Assembly: GCA_027484025.1 (NCBI GenBank) | Contig: JAIXTI010000196.1 | Coordinates: 1-38,193 of the forward strand | Direction: 5' to 3' | From: a bacterium | Lineage (GTDB): Bacteria > Gemmatimonadota > Gemmatimonadetes > Gemmatimonadales > Gemmatimonadaceae | Length of the DNA stretch: 38,193 nt | Shown here: positions 1 through 8,932 of the stretch, one piece after another | Layout of the letters: each line of letters starts with the position of its first letter | Position numbering within the stretch: position 1 is the first letter of the stretch | Notes under the pieces: generated by a model | Told to the model about the DNA's origin: nothing | Databases searched by the model: none | What the model saw: only the letters and a program-made list of their open reading frames with translations | Program-made: the position numbers and the translations under genes

Positions 1-1
1 C

Positions 2-82
2 AAGATCGTGGCCGAACTGATCGGCGGTGCCCCGGCCAAGAAGGGGGCGCCGTCGCCGGCGCCGACGCTGGCCCCGGTCTGA
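2..82 (+). CDS. C-terminal end of an unidentified protein (partial)
   Basis: An open frame enters from the left edge and ends at TGA 80-82. It encodes 26 residues with an Ala/Pro/Lys-rich tail (KIVAELIGG, then a low-complexity APAKKGAPSPAP stretch). The codon use matches the neighbouring genes. Too little is present to name a family. The next gene, tig, starts 70 bases downstream with its own apparent promoter, so the two are probably separate units. Confidence 0.45.
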   Translation, partial: KIVAELIGGAPAKKGAPSPAPTLAPV

Positions 83-139
83 TCCGGGGTCACCCAGGGG
101 AACGGGCGGGGCCAGTGGTACCCGCCCCCCTCCCCTCAC

Positions 140-145
140 TAGATT
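140..145 (+). promoter_or_regulatory. -10-like hexamer TAGATT before tig (leaderless type)
   Basis: TAGATT matches four of six positions of TATAAT and ends 7 bases before the tig ATG. Transcription would then start at or next to the start codon. No Shine-Dalgarno sequence lies in between and no convincing -35 box is visible. The same hexamer and spacing occur before purD. Confidence 0.4.
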
Positions 146-152
146 CTCCAAG

Positions 153-1397
153 ATGAACATTACCATCACTCCGACTGAGACCGCAGGCGTCTCGCGGCGC
201 CTGCAGATCACGGTGCCGGCCGACACTGTGGCATCGTACGAAGACCAGGCGGCGCGCAAGTACGCGACGCAGGTCCGCCTTCCTGGTTTCCGCCCGGGCA
301 AAGCGCCGCCGTCCATGGTGCGCAAGAAGTTCCCCGAGGCCGTCCGTCAGGAAGCCATCGAACTCGTGATCAACGGGGCGTTCCGTGAGGCCATCGAGCG
401 CGAAGGACTGAAGCTCGCTGCGCAGCCGCACGTGCACGATCTGAAGTCGGAGCCCGGCCAGCCGCTCGAATTCGAGCTGCACTGCGAAGTGCGCCCCGAG
501 CTCTCGCTCGACAAGCTCGATGGCTTTGCGCTCACGCGCACCGAAACGCCGGTGACCGACGAGCTCGTCGAAGAGCAGCTCGAGCGCATCCGCGAGCAGA
601 AGGCCGAGTGGACGCCGGTGGACGAAAAGGCCACGGAAGGGGACATGGTCACCGTGCTCCTCTCCACCGCTGAAGCCGACGGCACCCTCCCCGAGGGCAA
701 GGAGTATCGCCTCGTGCTCGGCGGCGGTCAGGCCATTCCCGGCATCGAAGAACTCGTCACCGAAACGGCGCCTGGCGCCACGAACGAGCGTGCGGTCCGT
801 TGGCCCGATGACTTCCCCGATGAATCACAGCGCGGCGTCTCCAAGCTCGTGCGCGTCGTCGTGAAGGACGTCAAGCGCAAGGCGCTGCCGGCGCTCGACG
901 ATGCGTTTGCCCGTGAAGTCGGCGATTTCGACACCATCGACGCCCTGCGCGCGGCGATCCGCGTGGACATGGGCGAGCACAGCAAGCGTGAGTCCGACGC
1001 CGACGTGCGCGGTCAGCTCATCAAGCAGATCGTCGAAGCCAATCCGTTCGACGTGCCCAAGGCGTGGGTCATGCAGCTCGTCGACGGCTACATGAAGATG
1101 TACGGCGTCCCCGACGCGCAGAAGCAGACGTTCGCGAACGAGTTCATGCCGATGGCCGAAAACCAGGTCCGCCGCGATCTGATCATCGACACGATCGCCG
1201 AGCGGGAGTCGCTGGTGGCTTCTGCCGCCGAAGTCGATGCGCGCGTCGAAGAGCTGGCCAAGGCCCGGAACGCCGATCCCGGCCAGGTGTACGCGCAACT
1301 CCAGAAGCAGGGTCGTCTTCAGGAGATCGAGCGCGAAGTCACCGAAGAGCGCGTGTTCGGCTGGTTGCTCGAGAAGAATCCCGTGACGGCGGCGTAA
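153..1397 (+). CDS. tig: Trigger factor
   Basis: Ribosome-associated chaperone and peptidyl-prolyl isomerase that binds nascent chains at the tunnel exit. The 414-residue product has the usual three parts: an N-terminal ribosome-binding domain with the signature-like GFRPGKAPP (about residues 45-53), a central FKBP-type domain (about 150-240), and a C-terminal helical chaperone domain. The frame is open further upstream, but that extension is Arg-rich low complexity. Family proteins begin like the MNITI start used here at 153. No Shine-Dalgarno sequence precedes it; a -10-like TAGATT lies 7 bases upstream. It heads a tig-clpP block, with clpP 40 bases downstream, an arrangement common in bacteria that links folding to proteolysis. 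Confidence 0.95.
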   Translation: MNITITPTETAGVSRRLQITVPADTVASYEDQAARKYATQVRLPGFRPGKAPPSMVRKKFPEAVRQEAIELVINGAFREAIEREGLKLAAQPHVHDLKSEPGQPLEFELHCEVRPELSLDKLDGFALTRTETPVTDELVEEQLERIREQKAEWTPVDEKATEGDMVTVLLSTAEADGTLPEGKEYRLVLGGGQAIPGIEELVTETAPGATNERAVRWPDDFPDESQRGVSKLVRVVVKDVKRKALPALDDAFAREVGDFDTIDALRAAIRVDMGEHSKRESDADVRGQLIKQIVEANPFDVPKAWVMQLVDGYMKMYGVPDAQKQTFANEFMPMAENQVRRDLIIDTIAERESLVASAAEVDARVEELAKARNADPGQVYAQLQKQGRLQEIEREVTEERVFGWLLEKNPVTAA

Positions 1398-1437
1398 GCC
1401 TCCGCCTTCGCAGTTCCCCGTTCAGGAGTTCAACGCA

Positions 1438-2052
1438 ATGGCATCGATTTACATGCCGTACATCATCGAGCGCTCGAGCCGTGGCGAGCGCACGTATGAT
1501 ATCTTCTCGCGCCTGTTGATGGACCGCATCGTGTTCCTCGGCTCGCCGATCAACGACGACGTCGCGAACATCATCATTGCGCAGATGCTCTTCCTCGAGG
1601 CTGATAACCCCGAGAAGCCGATCCACTTGTACATCAACTCGCCCGGCGGTTCGGTGTCGGCCGGCCTCGCGATGTACGACACGATGCAGTTCATCAAGGC
1701 GCCGGTGCACACCACGTGCATGGGTATGGCCGCCTCGATGGGCGCGTTCCTGCTCTGCGCCGGTGCTGCCGGCCATCGCAGCGCGCTGCCGCATAGCCGC
1801 ATCATGATCCACCAGCCGTCGCAGAACGGTGGCGGCGGCTCGGCGTCGGACATCGAGATCCAGGCGCGCGAAATCCTGTATCTCCGTTCGAAGATGAACG
1901 AGCTCATGGCCAAGCACAGTGGTCGTCCGGTCGAGCAGGTCGAGCGTGACACCGATCGTGACCGCTTCATGAGCGCCGAAGATGCCAAGGTGTACGGCCT
2001 CGTCGACAACGTCATTCAGCATCAGGCGGAGCTCGTCGCCGCCCCGAAGTAA
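1438..2052 (+). CDS. clpP: ATP-dependent Clp protease proteolytic subunit
   Basis: Serine peptidase that forms the double heptameric barrel fed by ClpX. The 204-residue product has the family length. The triad can be placed by alignment to the E. coli spacing: Ser100 in GMAASMG, His125 in MIHQP, and Asp175 in the DTDRDRF segment. The substrate-strand motif YINSPGG is at 65-71. An AGGAG Shine-Dalgarno sequence at 1424-1428 supports the ATG at 1438. It lies 40 bases after tig and is closed by a perfect hairpin terminator. The partner clpX is about 2.5 kb away, beyond two inserted minus-strand genes, whereas the two are often adjacent. Confidence 0.97.
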   Translation: MASIYMPYIIERSSRGERTYDIFSRLLMDRIVFLGSPINDDVANIIIAQMLFLEADNPEKPIHLYINSPGGSVSAGLAMYDTMQFIKAPVHTTCMGMAASMGAFLLCAGAAGHRSALPHSRIMIHQPSQNGGGGSASDIEIQAREILYLRSKMNELMAKHSGRPVEQVERDTDRDRFMSAEDAKVYGLVDNVIQHQAELVAAPK

Positions 2053-2061
2053 GCACGATGC

Positions 2062-2106
2062 AAACGACAAAGGCCCCGCGCACGATGCGCGGGGCCTTTG
2101 TCGTTT
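2062..2106. terminator. Bidirectional terminator between clpP and the P450 gene
   Basis: A perfect 20-base-pair inverted repeat: left arm 2062-2081 (AAACGACAAAGGCCCCGCGC), loop ACGAT, right arm 2087-2106. Both strands end in a T-containing tail (TTTGTCGTTT), so it can stop transcription from clpP on the plus strand and from the converging P450 gene on the minus strand. Confidence 0.88.
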
Positions 2107-2133
2107 GTTGCCATCAACCAACACGAGCACCGC

Positions 2134-3531
2134 TCACGCGCGTCGGCGCACCCGCATGGAAATCTCGGTGGCCGGCCGGGTCGTCAGTCGCGCGTACGGC
2201 CGCACCGTCGACGCATCGAGCGCTTCGAAATCGAAGCGCCGCACGAGCCGCGCAATGATTAGCGCCGTTTCGATGGTGGCGAACGCCGCGCCCACGCAAA
2301 TGCGCGGACCGGCGCCGAACGGCAGATAACTGCCGGGTACCTGCTTCGATTCGTTCTCCGGCAAAAAACGGTCGGGATCGAAGCGATCGGGGTTGTCCCA
2401 CAGCTTCACGTGCCGATGCATGCTCCACGGGGCGATCATGAGCATCGTGCCGCGTTTGACCCGGCGTCCATCGATCTCGGTGTCCTTCCCCGCCACCCGC
2501 GGCAGGAAGGTGATGGGCGGGTAGAGGCGCAGCACTTCGCGGAAGAAGTTGCGCACGAACGGCAGCCGTTTGGTGTGCTCCAGCAACACTTGACCATCGC
2601 CGACCACCTCCGCCACCTCGGCACGAATGCGCGCCACCATGTCGGGGCGCTGAGACAGAATGAAGAACGCCCACGTGAGCGAGCTCGCCGTGGTCTCGTG
2701 TCCCGCGAGGAAGAAGACCCCCAGTTGATCGATGAGTCCTTCACGATCGAAGGGCTGGCCCGTGTCGGCATCACGCGCTTCGAGAATCGCACCGGCAATG
2801 TCATCGAACTCGGGATGTTTGAGGCGTTCATCGAGCATGGTGCCCAAGTGCATGCGAATACGCGCGCAGGCTTTGCGCACCGGTTCCGGCTGCTGATGCG
2901 GCGACCACGGCTTGTCCCAGAGCATTCGCTTGATGTCGATGCTCCCCACCTGGCGTTCGAAGCGCATGAAATCTTCGAACACCTCATGCGATGTCTCACC
3001 GCCCAAGGGCACCGAAAAGATGGTACGGGTAATGACGTCGGCCGTGAGGTGGCTCATAGCCGCGTCGAGCGAGAAGACGGTGGCCGTGGCGGCGTCGGCG
3101 GCGAGTTGCCGCTCGTAGTCGTCTACGGCGGCCACCATGAACTCGAAGGCGCGGTTGATGCGCATATGCGAGAACGCCGGGTCCACCATCTTGCGCTGCC
3201 GGCGCCAGGTGTCGCCGCTGGTGACGAACATCGAGTTGCCGACCAGATCCTCGAGCGCTTCCACGAACAGGTCGTTCTTGGGGAACGTGTCGTGATCGGT
3301 GAGAATCCGATTGACCCACACCGGGTCGTTCACCAGCAGAATGCCGCGGCGCGTGTAGCCGAGGGGGGTGATCATCTCGCGGTAGGCGAGATCGGGGAGG
3401 AGGCTCAGCAGGTCTTTCTCGCGCCGCCACATGAGGCGCAGCAGCGAGGGTACGGGCGGGCGCGGAACCGGGGCGGGCGGGCGCCAGAGCGACCCGGAAG
3501 CGGGCCCTGCGGGCATGGCGGGGGCGGTCAC
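2134..3531 (-). CDS. Cytochrome P450
   Basis: Haem-thiolate monooxygenase, single domain, 465 residues from a GTG start. An ATG five codons in (at 3516) is an equally reasonable start. Landmarks: I-helix oxygen-binding motif AGHETT at 276-281, ExxR at Glu332-Arg335, PDRF at 381-384, and haem loop FGAGPRICVG with the axial Cys412. The N-terminus is Pro-rich with no membrane anchor. No ferredoxin or reductase gene is nearby, so electron donors must come from elsewhere. It follows the DUF2306-like membrane protein with a 4-base gap, so the two form an operon. The substrate cannot be read from sequence; the sequence style recalls CYP4-like bacterial P450s that act on fatty or terpenoid substrates (inference). 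Confidence 0.93.
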   Translation of the reverse strand: MTAPAMPAGPASGSLWRPPAPVPRPPVPSLLRLMWRREKDLLSLLPDLAYREMITPLGYTRRGILLVNDPVWVNRILTDHDTFPKNDLFVEALEDLVGNSMFVTSGDTWRRQRKMVDPAFSHMRINRAFEFMVAAVDDYERQLAADAATATVFSLDAAMSHLTADVITRTIFSVPLGGETSHEVFEDFMRFERQVGSIDIKRMLWDKPWSPHQQPEPVRKACARIRMHLGTMLDERLKHPEFDDIAGAILEARDADTGQPFDREGLIDQLGVFFLAGHETTASSLTWAFFILSQRPDMVARIRAEVAEVVGDGQVLLEHTKRLPFVRNFFREVLRLYPPITFLPRVAGKDTEIDGRRVKRGTMLMIAPWSMHRHVKLWDNPDRFDPDRFLPENESKQVPGSYLPFGAGPRICVGAAFATIETALIIARLVRRFDFEALDASTVRPYARLTTRPATEISMRVRRRA

Positions 3532-3535
3532 GACC

Positions 3536-4285
3536 TCACGCCTTACTGGGGACGCGAGCGGCCGCCGAACGCGTCCGCCAGAAAGCGAGCCGAATGCGCA
3601 TCTGCTGGTAGATGATGATCACGAGGCCCACCGCGAGCGGAATGGACCACATCTTGGGGTTGAGCGCGTGCCCGGGGTTGAGGCGCACGAACCCGAAGGC
3701 CATGAAGGCCGTGTAGACAGAGATTCCCGACCCGACGATGCTTTTCACGTGCTCGAGCTGGTACATGATGCGGCTGGGCTCGTCGGTGTAGATGAACCAG
3801 AGATTGGTCAGCCCGGACGCCACGCCCACGATCGAGAAGCCCATCATGAGCGCTTCGTCGATCAGCCACCCGCGGTAGGCGCAGACGAGCGCGGCGAAGA
3901 TCGTGAAGAGGTTGAGCCCCACGTTCGCCCAGTGACGATTCGCCAGATGCTGCTTCTTGTTGCGGATGGTCGCCACGCCGTGCCAGACCAGATGGATGGT
4001 CATGATGGCCAGGTAGAGCATCATCCAGCCGAAAATCCCCTCGATGCGCGACTGCGGCCAATTGAGGGCCACCTGCTTGGGGTGGGTGGCAATGGGGGCG
4101 AGCAGTGTCGTGCTCGCCATACCGATGGCCATGCTGGCGGTCACGAGCATGAGCCGGCTGTACCACGTCCCGACCTTTCGATGGGTGGCACTCCCCTTTT
4201 TCCCCAGCACGGGGATCCAGAACAGGAGCAACCCCACCGCGCCGGTGGTGATGTGGACGAAGAGAAAGCCTTCAAAGGGCCACAT
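3536..4285 (-). CDS. Seven-helix membrane protein, DUF2306-like
   Basis: 249 residues with about seven hydrophobic segments (roughly 8-27, 43-63, 85-104, 122-137, 146-165, 186-201, 212-227). His residues sit at or near membrane edges: His11, the HRKVG turn at 35, His98 and His102, and His179. The opening helix followed by a HRxxG loop resembles the DUF2306 family of predicted membrane proteins, whose function is not established; this match is from memory of the motif. Paired His in a helical bundle next to a P450 could bind haem or serve in electron transfer, but that is speculation. It is the first gene of the operon with the P450. No clear Shine-Dalgarno sequence was seen. Confidence 0.6.
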   Translation of the reverse strand: MWPFEGFLFVHITTGAVGLLLFWIPVLGKKGSATHRKVGTWYSRLMLVTASMAIGMASTTLLAPIATHPKQVALNWPQSRIEGIFGWMMLYLAIMTIHLVWHGVATIRNKKQHLANRHWANVGLNLFTIFAALVCAYRGWLIDEALMMGFSIVGVASGLTNLWFIYTDEPSRIMYQLEHVKSIVGSGISVYTAFMAFGFVRLNPGHALNPKMWSIPLAVGLVIIIYQQMRIRLAFWRTRSAAARVPSKA

Positions 4286-4447
4286 ACGGAACTTTGGTAT
4301 CCTGTGACGGAGAGCGGGGTAGGACGGGGTGACCAGCCAAACTGGAGAGACCGCCGCCGGAACGCCACGGCGAAGTTCCTGACACCAACTTGGTCCGGGT
4401 GCGGTTTTTCCGGCAGGGTGCCGACACTCCCATCCATGCTGATTCGC

Positions 4448-4476
4448 TTGACCCTGCGTAGCTTACGGGGTTAACT
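4448..4476 (+). promoter_or_regulatory. Possible sigma-70-type promoter of clpX
   Basis: TTGACC (4448-4453, five of six to consensus) is followed 17 bases later by TTAACT (4471-4476, a weak -10). This predicts a leader of about 80 bases before the clpX ATG. The spacing is right, but the -10 match is poor and the call rests on eye inspection only. Confidence 0.35.
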
Positions 4477-4564
4477 CTACCATCCGTGCAGCCGTGTCGT
4501 GCTGCTCGTTCCAATGCTGTGCGGGGACTTCTGGTCCCCGGGCTGCCCACCGTACCGGATCGCC

Positions 4565-5827
4565 ATGTCCCACGACAAGCATCTGCGCTGCTCTTTTTGC
4601 GGAAAGTCCAAGGACGCCGTCCGGAAGTTCATTTCGGGGCCCTCGGTCTACATCTGCAACGAGTGCATTGCCCTCTGCAATGAAATTCTGGCGGAGGACG
4701 AGGAGCGCGAGGTCGCGGAATCGATCACGCAGGTGCCTACCCCGCGTGAGATCAAGAACATCCTCGACTCGTACGTCATCGGGCAGGAACATGCCAAGAA
4801 GGCGCTGTCGGTGGCGGTGTACAACCACTACAAGCGCATCAACGCGGCCGGCACGGCCCGCGAAGACGATGTCGAGCTCGACAAGTCCAACATCCTGCTG
4901 ATCGGCCCCACGGGTACCGGCAAGACGCTGCTCGCGCAGACGCTTGCCCGCATCCTCGACGTGCCGTTCACGATCGCCGACGCCACCACGCTCACGGAAG
5001 CGGGCTACGTGGGCGAAGACGTCGAAAACATCCTGGTGCGGCTGCTGCAGGCCGGCGACTTCAATGTCGCCGAATGCGAGCGCGGCATCGTGTATATCGA
5101 CGAAATCGACAAGATCGCGCGCAAGTCGGAAAACCCGAGCATCACGCGCGATGTCTCCGGCGAAGGCGTGCAGCAGGCGCTCCTCAAGATTCTCGAGGGC
5201 ACGGTGGCCAGCGTACCGCCTCAGGGCGGTCGCAAGCACCCGCAGCAGGAGTACATCCAGATCAACACGAAGGACATTCTGTTCATCTGCGGTGGCGCCT
5301 TCGACGGCCTCGAAAAGATCATCGAGGCCCGCACCGGCAAGCGTCAGCTTGGCTTCGATGCGAAGAAGGGAGACAGCAAGGTCGTCTCCATCAAGCAGAC
5401 CACGCCCAAGACCCCGTTCGTGGAAGTCGAACCGGACGACCTGCTCCGCTTCGGCATCATCCCTGAACTCGTGGGCCGTCTGCCGGTCTGTGTGCCGCTC
5501 GAAGCCCTCGACGAAGACACGCTCGTCAGCATTCTGAAAGAGCCGAAGAACGCGCTGACCAAGCAGTACCAGCGCCTTTTCGACCTCGAAGAAGTCAAAA
5601 TCACGTTCGAGGAATCGGCGCTCCGCGCGGTCGCCGCCAAGGCCCTCAAGCGTGGCACCGGGGCGCGCGGCTTGCGCGCCATCCTTGAGGAGACACTCCT
5701 CGATACCATGTTCGAACTGCCGACCCGCGACGATGTCGTGGAGGTTCGGGTGACCGAGGCTGCGGTGCAGCACGGCGGCCCCCCGCTCCTCGAGATCGCG
5801 CCCAAGCGGCAGAAGAAGGAAGCCTGA
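4565..5827 (+). CDS. clpX: ATP-dependent Clp protease ATP-binding subunit ClpX
   Basis: AAA+ unfoldase that recognises tagged substrates and threads them into ClpP. The 420-residue product begins with the ClpX zinc-binding domain (Cys9, Cys12, Cys31, Cys34). It continues with Walker A GPTGTGKT at 114-121, pore loop GYVG at 147-150, Walker B ending in DEID at about 179-182, and the RKH loop at 223-225. The frame is open 22 codons upstream, but homologues start just before the zinc domain, so the ATG at 4565 is preferred. The ORF stop overlaps the region where lon coding begins, so clpX and lon are probably cotranscribed. Confidence 0.97.
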   Translation: MSHDKHLRCSFCGKSKDAVRKFISGPSVYICNECIALCNEILAEDEEREVAESITQVPTPREIKNILDSYVIGQEHAKKALSVAVYNHYKRINAAGTAREDDVELDKSNILLIGPTGTGKTLLAQTLARILDVPFTIADATTLTEAGYVGEDVENILVRLLQAGDFNVAECERGIVYIDEIDKIARKSENPSITRDVSGEGVQQALLKILEGTVASVPPQGGRKHPQQEYIQINTKDILFICGGAFDGLEKIIEARTGKRQLGFDAKKGDSKVVSIKQTTPKTPFVEVEPDDLLRFGIIPELVGRLPVCVPLEALDEDTLVSILKEPKNALTKQYQRLFDLEEVKITFEESALRAVAAKALKRGTGARGLRAILEETLLDTMFELPTRDDVVEVRVTEAAVQHGGPPLLEIAPKRQKKEA

Positions 5828-5844
5828 GCACGCAACGCACTTCG

Positions 5845-5873
5845 AGGACCGGCAGCCTAAAGCTGCCGGTCCT
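5845..5873 (+). promoter_or_regulatory. Strong hairpin at the clpX-lon junction, inside the lon N-terminal frame
   Basis: A perfect 12-base-pair stem, AGGACCGGCAGC (5845-5856) and GCTGCCGGTCCT (5862-5873), encloses the loop CTAAA. No uninterrupted T-tract follows (the next bases are TCCGCTTCG), so it is not a classic terminator. It lies downstream of the clpX stop, inside an open frame that encodes the conserved start of Lon. It could limit read-through or lon translation, or protect the clpX mRNA end; the sequence alone does not decide. Confidence 0.6.
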
Positions 5874-5886
5874 TCCGCTTCGGGAC

Positions 5887-8256
5887 GTGGTGCTGTTCCC
5901 CCACGTTGCCATGCCCCTCCTCATCGGACGGGACGCGTCGCTGGCAGCCGTGACCGCGGCCCTCGACGGCAATCGGGAAATTCTGCTCGTCACGCAGCGC
6001 AATGCCGATGTGAACGTCCCCACCGGGACCGACCTGTATCGCATCGGCGTGCGCGCCCGCGTGCAGCAGGCGACGCGCGTCTCGAACGGCACCACGAAAA
6101 TTCTGGTCGACGGTTTGGAGCGTGTGCAGGTCTCGCGCTTCACCACCACCAAGGCGCTGCAGGCCACCAAGGGCGCCAAAGCCGGCACGCTCATCGAAGC
6201 GCGCGTCGACCCCCTGCCCTTCAAGCGCGCCCGCGCCGGCGGCCCGCAGGGGAGCGAAACGACGCACGCGCGTATCCGCCATGCCCTCTCCTTGTTTGAG
6301 GACTACAGCGGATTGCAACGCCGGTTGCCCCCCGAGGTCATCGGCCTGCTGCAGGGACTCGACGACGAAGAGCGTATTGCCTTCGGTATCGCTGCGCATT
6401 TGCAGATCCCCATCGAACAGCGTCAGGCACTGCTTGGCGCCGCCTCGCTCGCGGATCTCTCCACGCAGCTGGTCAACATTCTCGGTGCCGAGCTCGAACT
6501 GCTCAAGCTCGAACGCAAGATCGACGATCAGGTGCGTGGGTCGCTCTTTCAGAATCAACGCGAGTTCTTTCTGCAGGAGCAGCTGCGCGCCATTCACCGC
6601 GAGCTCGGCCAGGAAGACGGCGACGAGTTCGAGGAGATGGCCAAACAGATCGCCGCACGTGGATTGCCGGAGGCGGTCGAAACGCGCGCGCATCGTGAGT
6701 TGCGCCGACTCAAGCGTAGCTCGCCCACCAGCCCCGACGCCGCGGTCTCACGCGGATGGCTCGACTGGGTGCTCGCCCTTCCGTGGACGGCGCGTACGGT
6801 CGATACTACCGACCTCGACGTCGCGCGCACGTCGCTCGAGGGCGATCACTACGGGCTCGCCGAGGTCAAGGAACGCATCCTCGACCACATTGCCGTGCTC
6901 GCGCGCGTGGGGAAGCTTCCCGGGCCCATTCTCTGCTTGGTAGGACCGCCGGGCGTGGGCAAGACGTCGTTGGGCCGCTCCATTGCCCATGCGCTCGACC
7001 GCAAGTTCGTGCGCATGGCCCTCGGCGGTGTGCGTGACGAAGCGGAAATCCGTGGCCATCGTCGCACCTACATCGGCGCGATGCCGGGACGCATTCTGCA
7101 GGCGATGCGCCGTGCGGAGAGCGTCAACCCGGTCATTCTGCTCGACGAAATCGACAAGCTCGGCGCCGACTTCCGCGGCGACCCGGCCGCGGCGTTGCTC
7201 GAAGTGCTCGACCCCGAGCAGAACAGCGCGTTCAACGATCACTACCTCGAAGTCGACTACGACTTGTCGCAGGTGTTGTTCGTGACCACAGCCAACTCGC
7301 TGGGGAGCATTCCGGAAGCGCTGCGCGACCGCATGGAAATCATTCGCCTGCCCGGCTATCTGGAACAGGAGAAGCTCGCGATTGCCCGCCGCTTCCTCGT
7401 ACCCAAGCAGCTCGTGGCGAACGGCGTTCCTGCCGACCGCGTCACGCTCGCCGATGATGTGCTGCCGGCCATCATTCGCAACTACACGCGCGAAGCGGGC
7501 GTGCGCGATCTGGAGCGCCGCATCGCGCGCCTGTCGCGGAAACTCGCGCGCCGCGCATGGTCCGAGAAGAATACGCATACGGTCAGCACCGACGACTTGC
7601 AGGCGATGCTGGGCACCGCTCCGCACCCCGAAGATGAGCTCAATCTCGAGGACCAGGTGGGCGTCGCCAACGGACTCGCATACACGAGCACCGGTGGTGA
7701 ACTGCTGGAAATCGAAGTGAGCGTGGTACCGGGACGCGGACGCCTCCAACTCACCGGCACACTGGGGGATGTCATCAAGGAGTCGGCGGCCGCCGCGCTG
7801 AGCTTCGTACGCGCGCGCGCGTCGGCACTGGGGCTCTCGCCCGACTTCCATCGGACGCGCGACATCCACGTCCACTTGCCTGCTGGTGCCACGCCCAAGG
7901 ATGGCCCGTCGGCGGGTATTGCGCTGGCCACGGCGCTGATCAGTGCCCTCACGGGCATCCCGGTACGCGGCGATGTGGCCATGACGGGCGAAGTCACGTT
8001 GCGTGGTCGGGTGTTGCCTATTGGCGGTTTGCGCGAAAAAGGCGTGGCCGCACACCGGCATCGCATCGCGCACGTGATCGTGCCTGCCGCGAACATGAAG
8101 GATCTCAACGAACTGCCCGATGACGTACGCGCCGGCGTCAGCTGGCATGTGGCTCGCACCATGGACGAAGTGTTGGCAGTCGCGTTGCGCGGCGCCGTGC
8201 CGACGTTGCGCGAAGAGCGCATCGTCCTGTCCGATGCACCGGGCATGGTGACGTGA
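5887..8256 (+). CDS. lon: Lon protease (ATP-dependent endopeptidase La)
   Basis: Soluble AAA+ protease that degrades misfolded and regulatory proteins. From the GTG at 5887 there are 789 residues: N-terminal substrate domain, Walker A GPPGVGKT at 353-360, Walker B LLDEID, and the C-terminal protease domain with the Ser675-Lys718 dyad (DGPSAG and LREKG; spacing 43 as in E. coli). The start is uncertain. The in-frame codons just upstream (5863-5886) read LPVLPLRD, the conserved opening of Lon, yet I found no ATG, GTG or TTG in frame from about 5740 to 5887. A CTG at 5824, overlapping the clpX stop as CTGA, or a CTG at 5863 are candidate non-standard starts. The coordinates given use the first standard start codon. 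It is followed by engB after 7 bases. Confidence 0.95.
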   Translation: MVLFPHVAMPLLIGRDASLAAVTAALDGNREILLVTQRNADVNVPTGTDLYRIGVRARVQQATRVSNGTTKILVDGLERVQVSRFTTTKALQATKGAKAGTLIEARVDPLPFKRARAGGPQGSETTHARIRHALSLFEDYSGLQRRLPPEVIGLLQGLDDEERIAFGIAAHLQIPIEQRQALLGAASLADLSTQLVNILGAELELLKLERKIDDQVRGSLFQNQREFFLQEQLRAIHRELGQEDGDEFEEMAKQIAARGLPEAVETRAHRELRRLKRSSPTSPDAAVSRGWLDWVLALPWTARTVDTTDLDVARTSLEGDHYGLAEVKERILDHIAVLARVGKLPGPILCLVGPPGVGKTSLGRSIAHALDRKFVRMALGGVRDEAEIRGHRRTYIGAMPGRILQAMRRAESVNPVILLDEIDKLGADFRGDPAAALLEVLDPEQNSAFNDHYLEVDYDLSQVLFVTTANSLGSIPEALRDRMEIIRLPGYLEQEKLAIARRFLVPKQLVANGVPADRVTLADDVLPAIIRNYTREAGVRDLERRIARLSRKLARRAWSEKNTHTVSTDDLQAMLGTAPHPEDELNLEDQVGVANGLAYTSTGGELLEIEVSVVPGRGRLQLTGTLGDVIKESAAAALSFVRARASALGLSPDFHRTRDIHVHLPAGATPKDGPSAGIALATALISALTGIPVRGDVAMTGEVTLRGRVLPIGGLREKGVAAHRHRIAHVIVPAANMKDLNELPDDVRAGVSWHVARTMDEVLAVALRGAVPTLREERIVLSDAPGMVT

Positions 8257-8263
8257 GGCCCTC

Positions 8264-8932
8264 ATGAGCAAAACCGTTCGCACCGACAAACCCAAGTCCG
8301 ACACGTCGGCGCCCGACCCGCTGGTCATCCGGTATCTCGAATATCTTGGGCCGATGTCGCAGCGCGGCGGCTGGCGTCCCGATGTCACGCATCCGGAAAT
8401 CGCCTTTGTGGGGCGATCGAACGTGGGCAAGTCGTCGCTGCTCAACAAGCTCATGAAGCGCAAAGCATTCGCGCGCGTAAGCAACACGCCCGGGCGCACG
8501 CGCGAGATTCACTTCTTCGACGTGAACCGGCAGTTCGTTCTCGCCGACTTGCCGGGCTACGGCTACGCGCGCATCAGCAAGGAACGTCGCGCCGAGTGGC
8601 GTCCGCTCATCGAGGGGTATCTGAGCGACAGCCCCAAACTGTGGGGCGTCGTGCAGTTGCTCGACGTGCGACACGATCCGACGGCCGACGACATGGTCAT
8701 GCTCGACTTCCTGGCAACATTGGGCGTACCGACGATCTTCGCGGTCACGAAGGTCGACAAGCTCAAGAAGATCGAGGTGGCGCCGCGGGTCGAAGCGCTG
8801 GCGACGCAGTTGCGCCTCGACGCGGACCAGATCGTGCCGTTCAGTTCGACCACCGGCGCCGGACGCGATGAACTCGCGTCGGCACTCATGGACCTGCTTG
8901 CCTTGCCCGACTGGAGGATACCCGCGCCATGA
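8264..8932 (+). CDS. engB: Ribosome biogenesis GTPase EngB (YihA/YsxC)
   Basis: Small GTPase needed for assembly of the large ribosomal subunit. The 222-residue product carries all GTPase boxes: G1 GRSNVGKS at 50-57, G3 DLPG at 95-98, G4 TKVDK at 162-166, and a G5-like SST near the C-terminus. NTPGRTR at 74-80 is the typical EngB switch I region. The N-terminal extension before G1 is somewhat long and polar. The start lies 7 bases after the lon stop, with GAGG overlapping that stop. Its own stop overlaps the next gene as ATGA, so lon, engB and the lipoprotein form one unit. Confidence 0.95.
   Translation: MSKTVRTDKPKSDTSAPDPLVIRYLEYLGPMSQRGGWRPDVTHPEIAFVGRSNVGKSSLLNKLMKRKAFARVSNTPGRTREIHFFDVNRQFVLADLPGYGYARISKERRAEWRPLIEGYLSDSPKLWGVVQLLDVRHDPTADDMVMLDFLATLGVPTIFAVTKVDKLKKIEVAPRVEALATQLRLDADQIVPFSSTTGAGRDELASALMDLLALPDWRIPAP

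Noticed and set aside
3431-4474. A 347-residue plus-strand open frame opposite the P450 and DUF2306-like genes
   Set aside because: His/Asp/Arg-rich shadow; the minus-strand proteins have clear P450 motifs and membrane helices.
6748-8499. A 583-residue minus-strand open frame opposite lon
   Set aside because: It runs antisense to the Lon ATPase and protease motifs and into engB; it has no start signal or motif.
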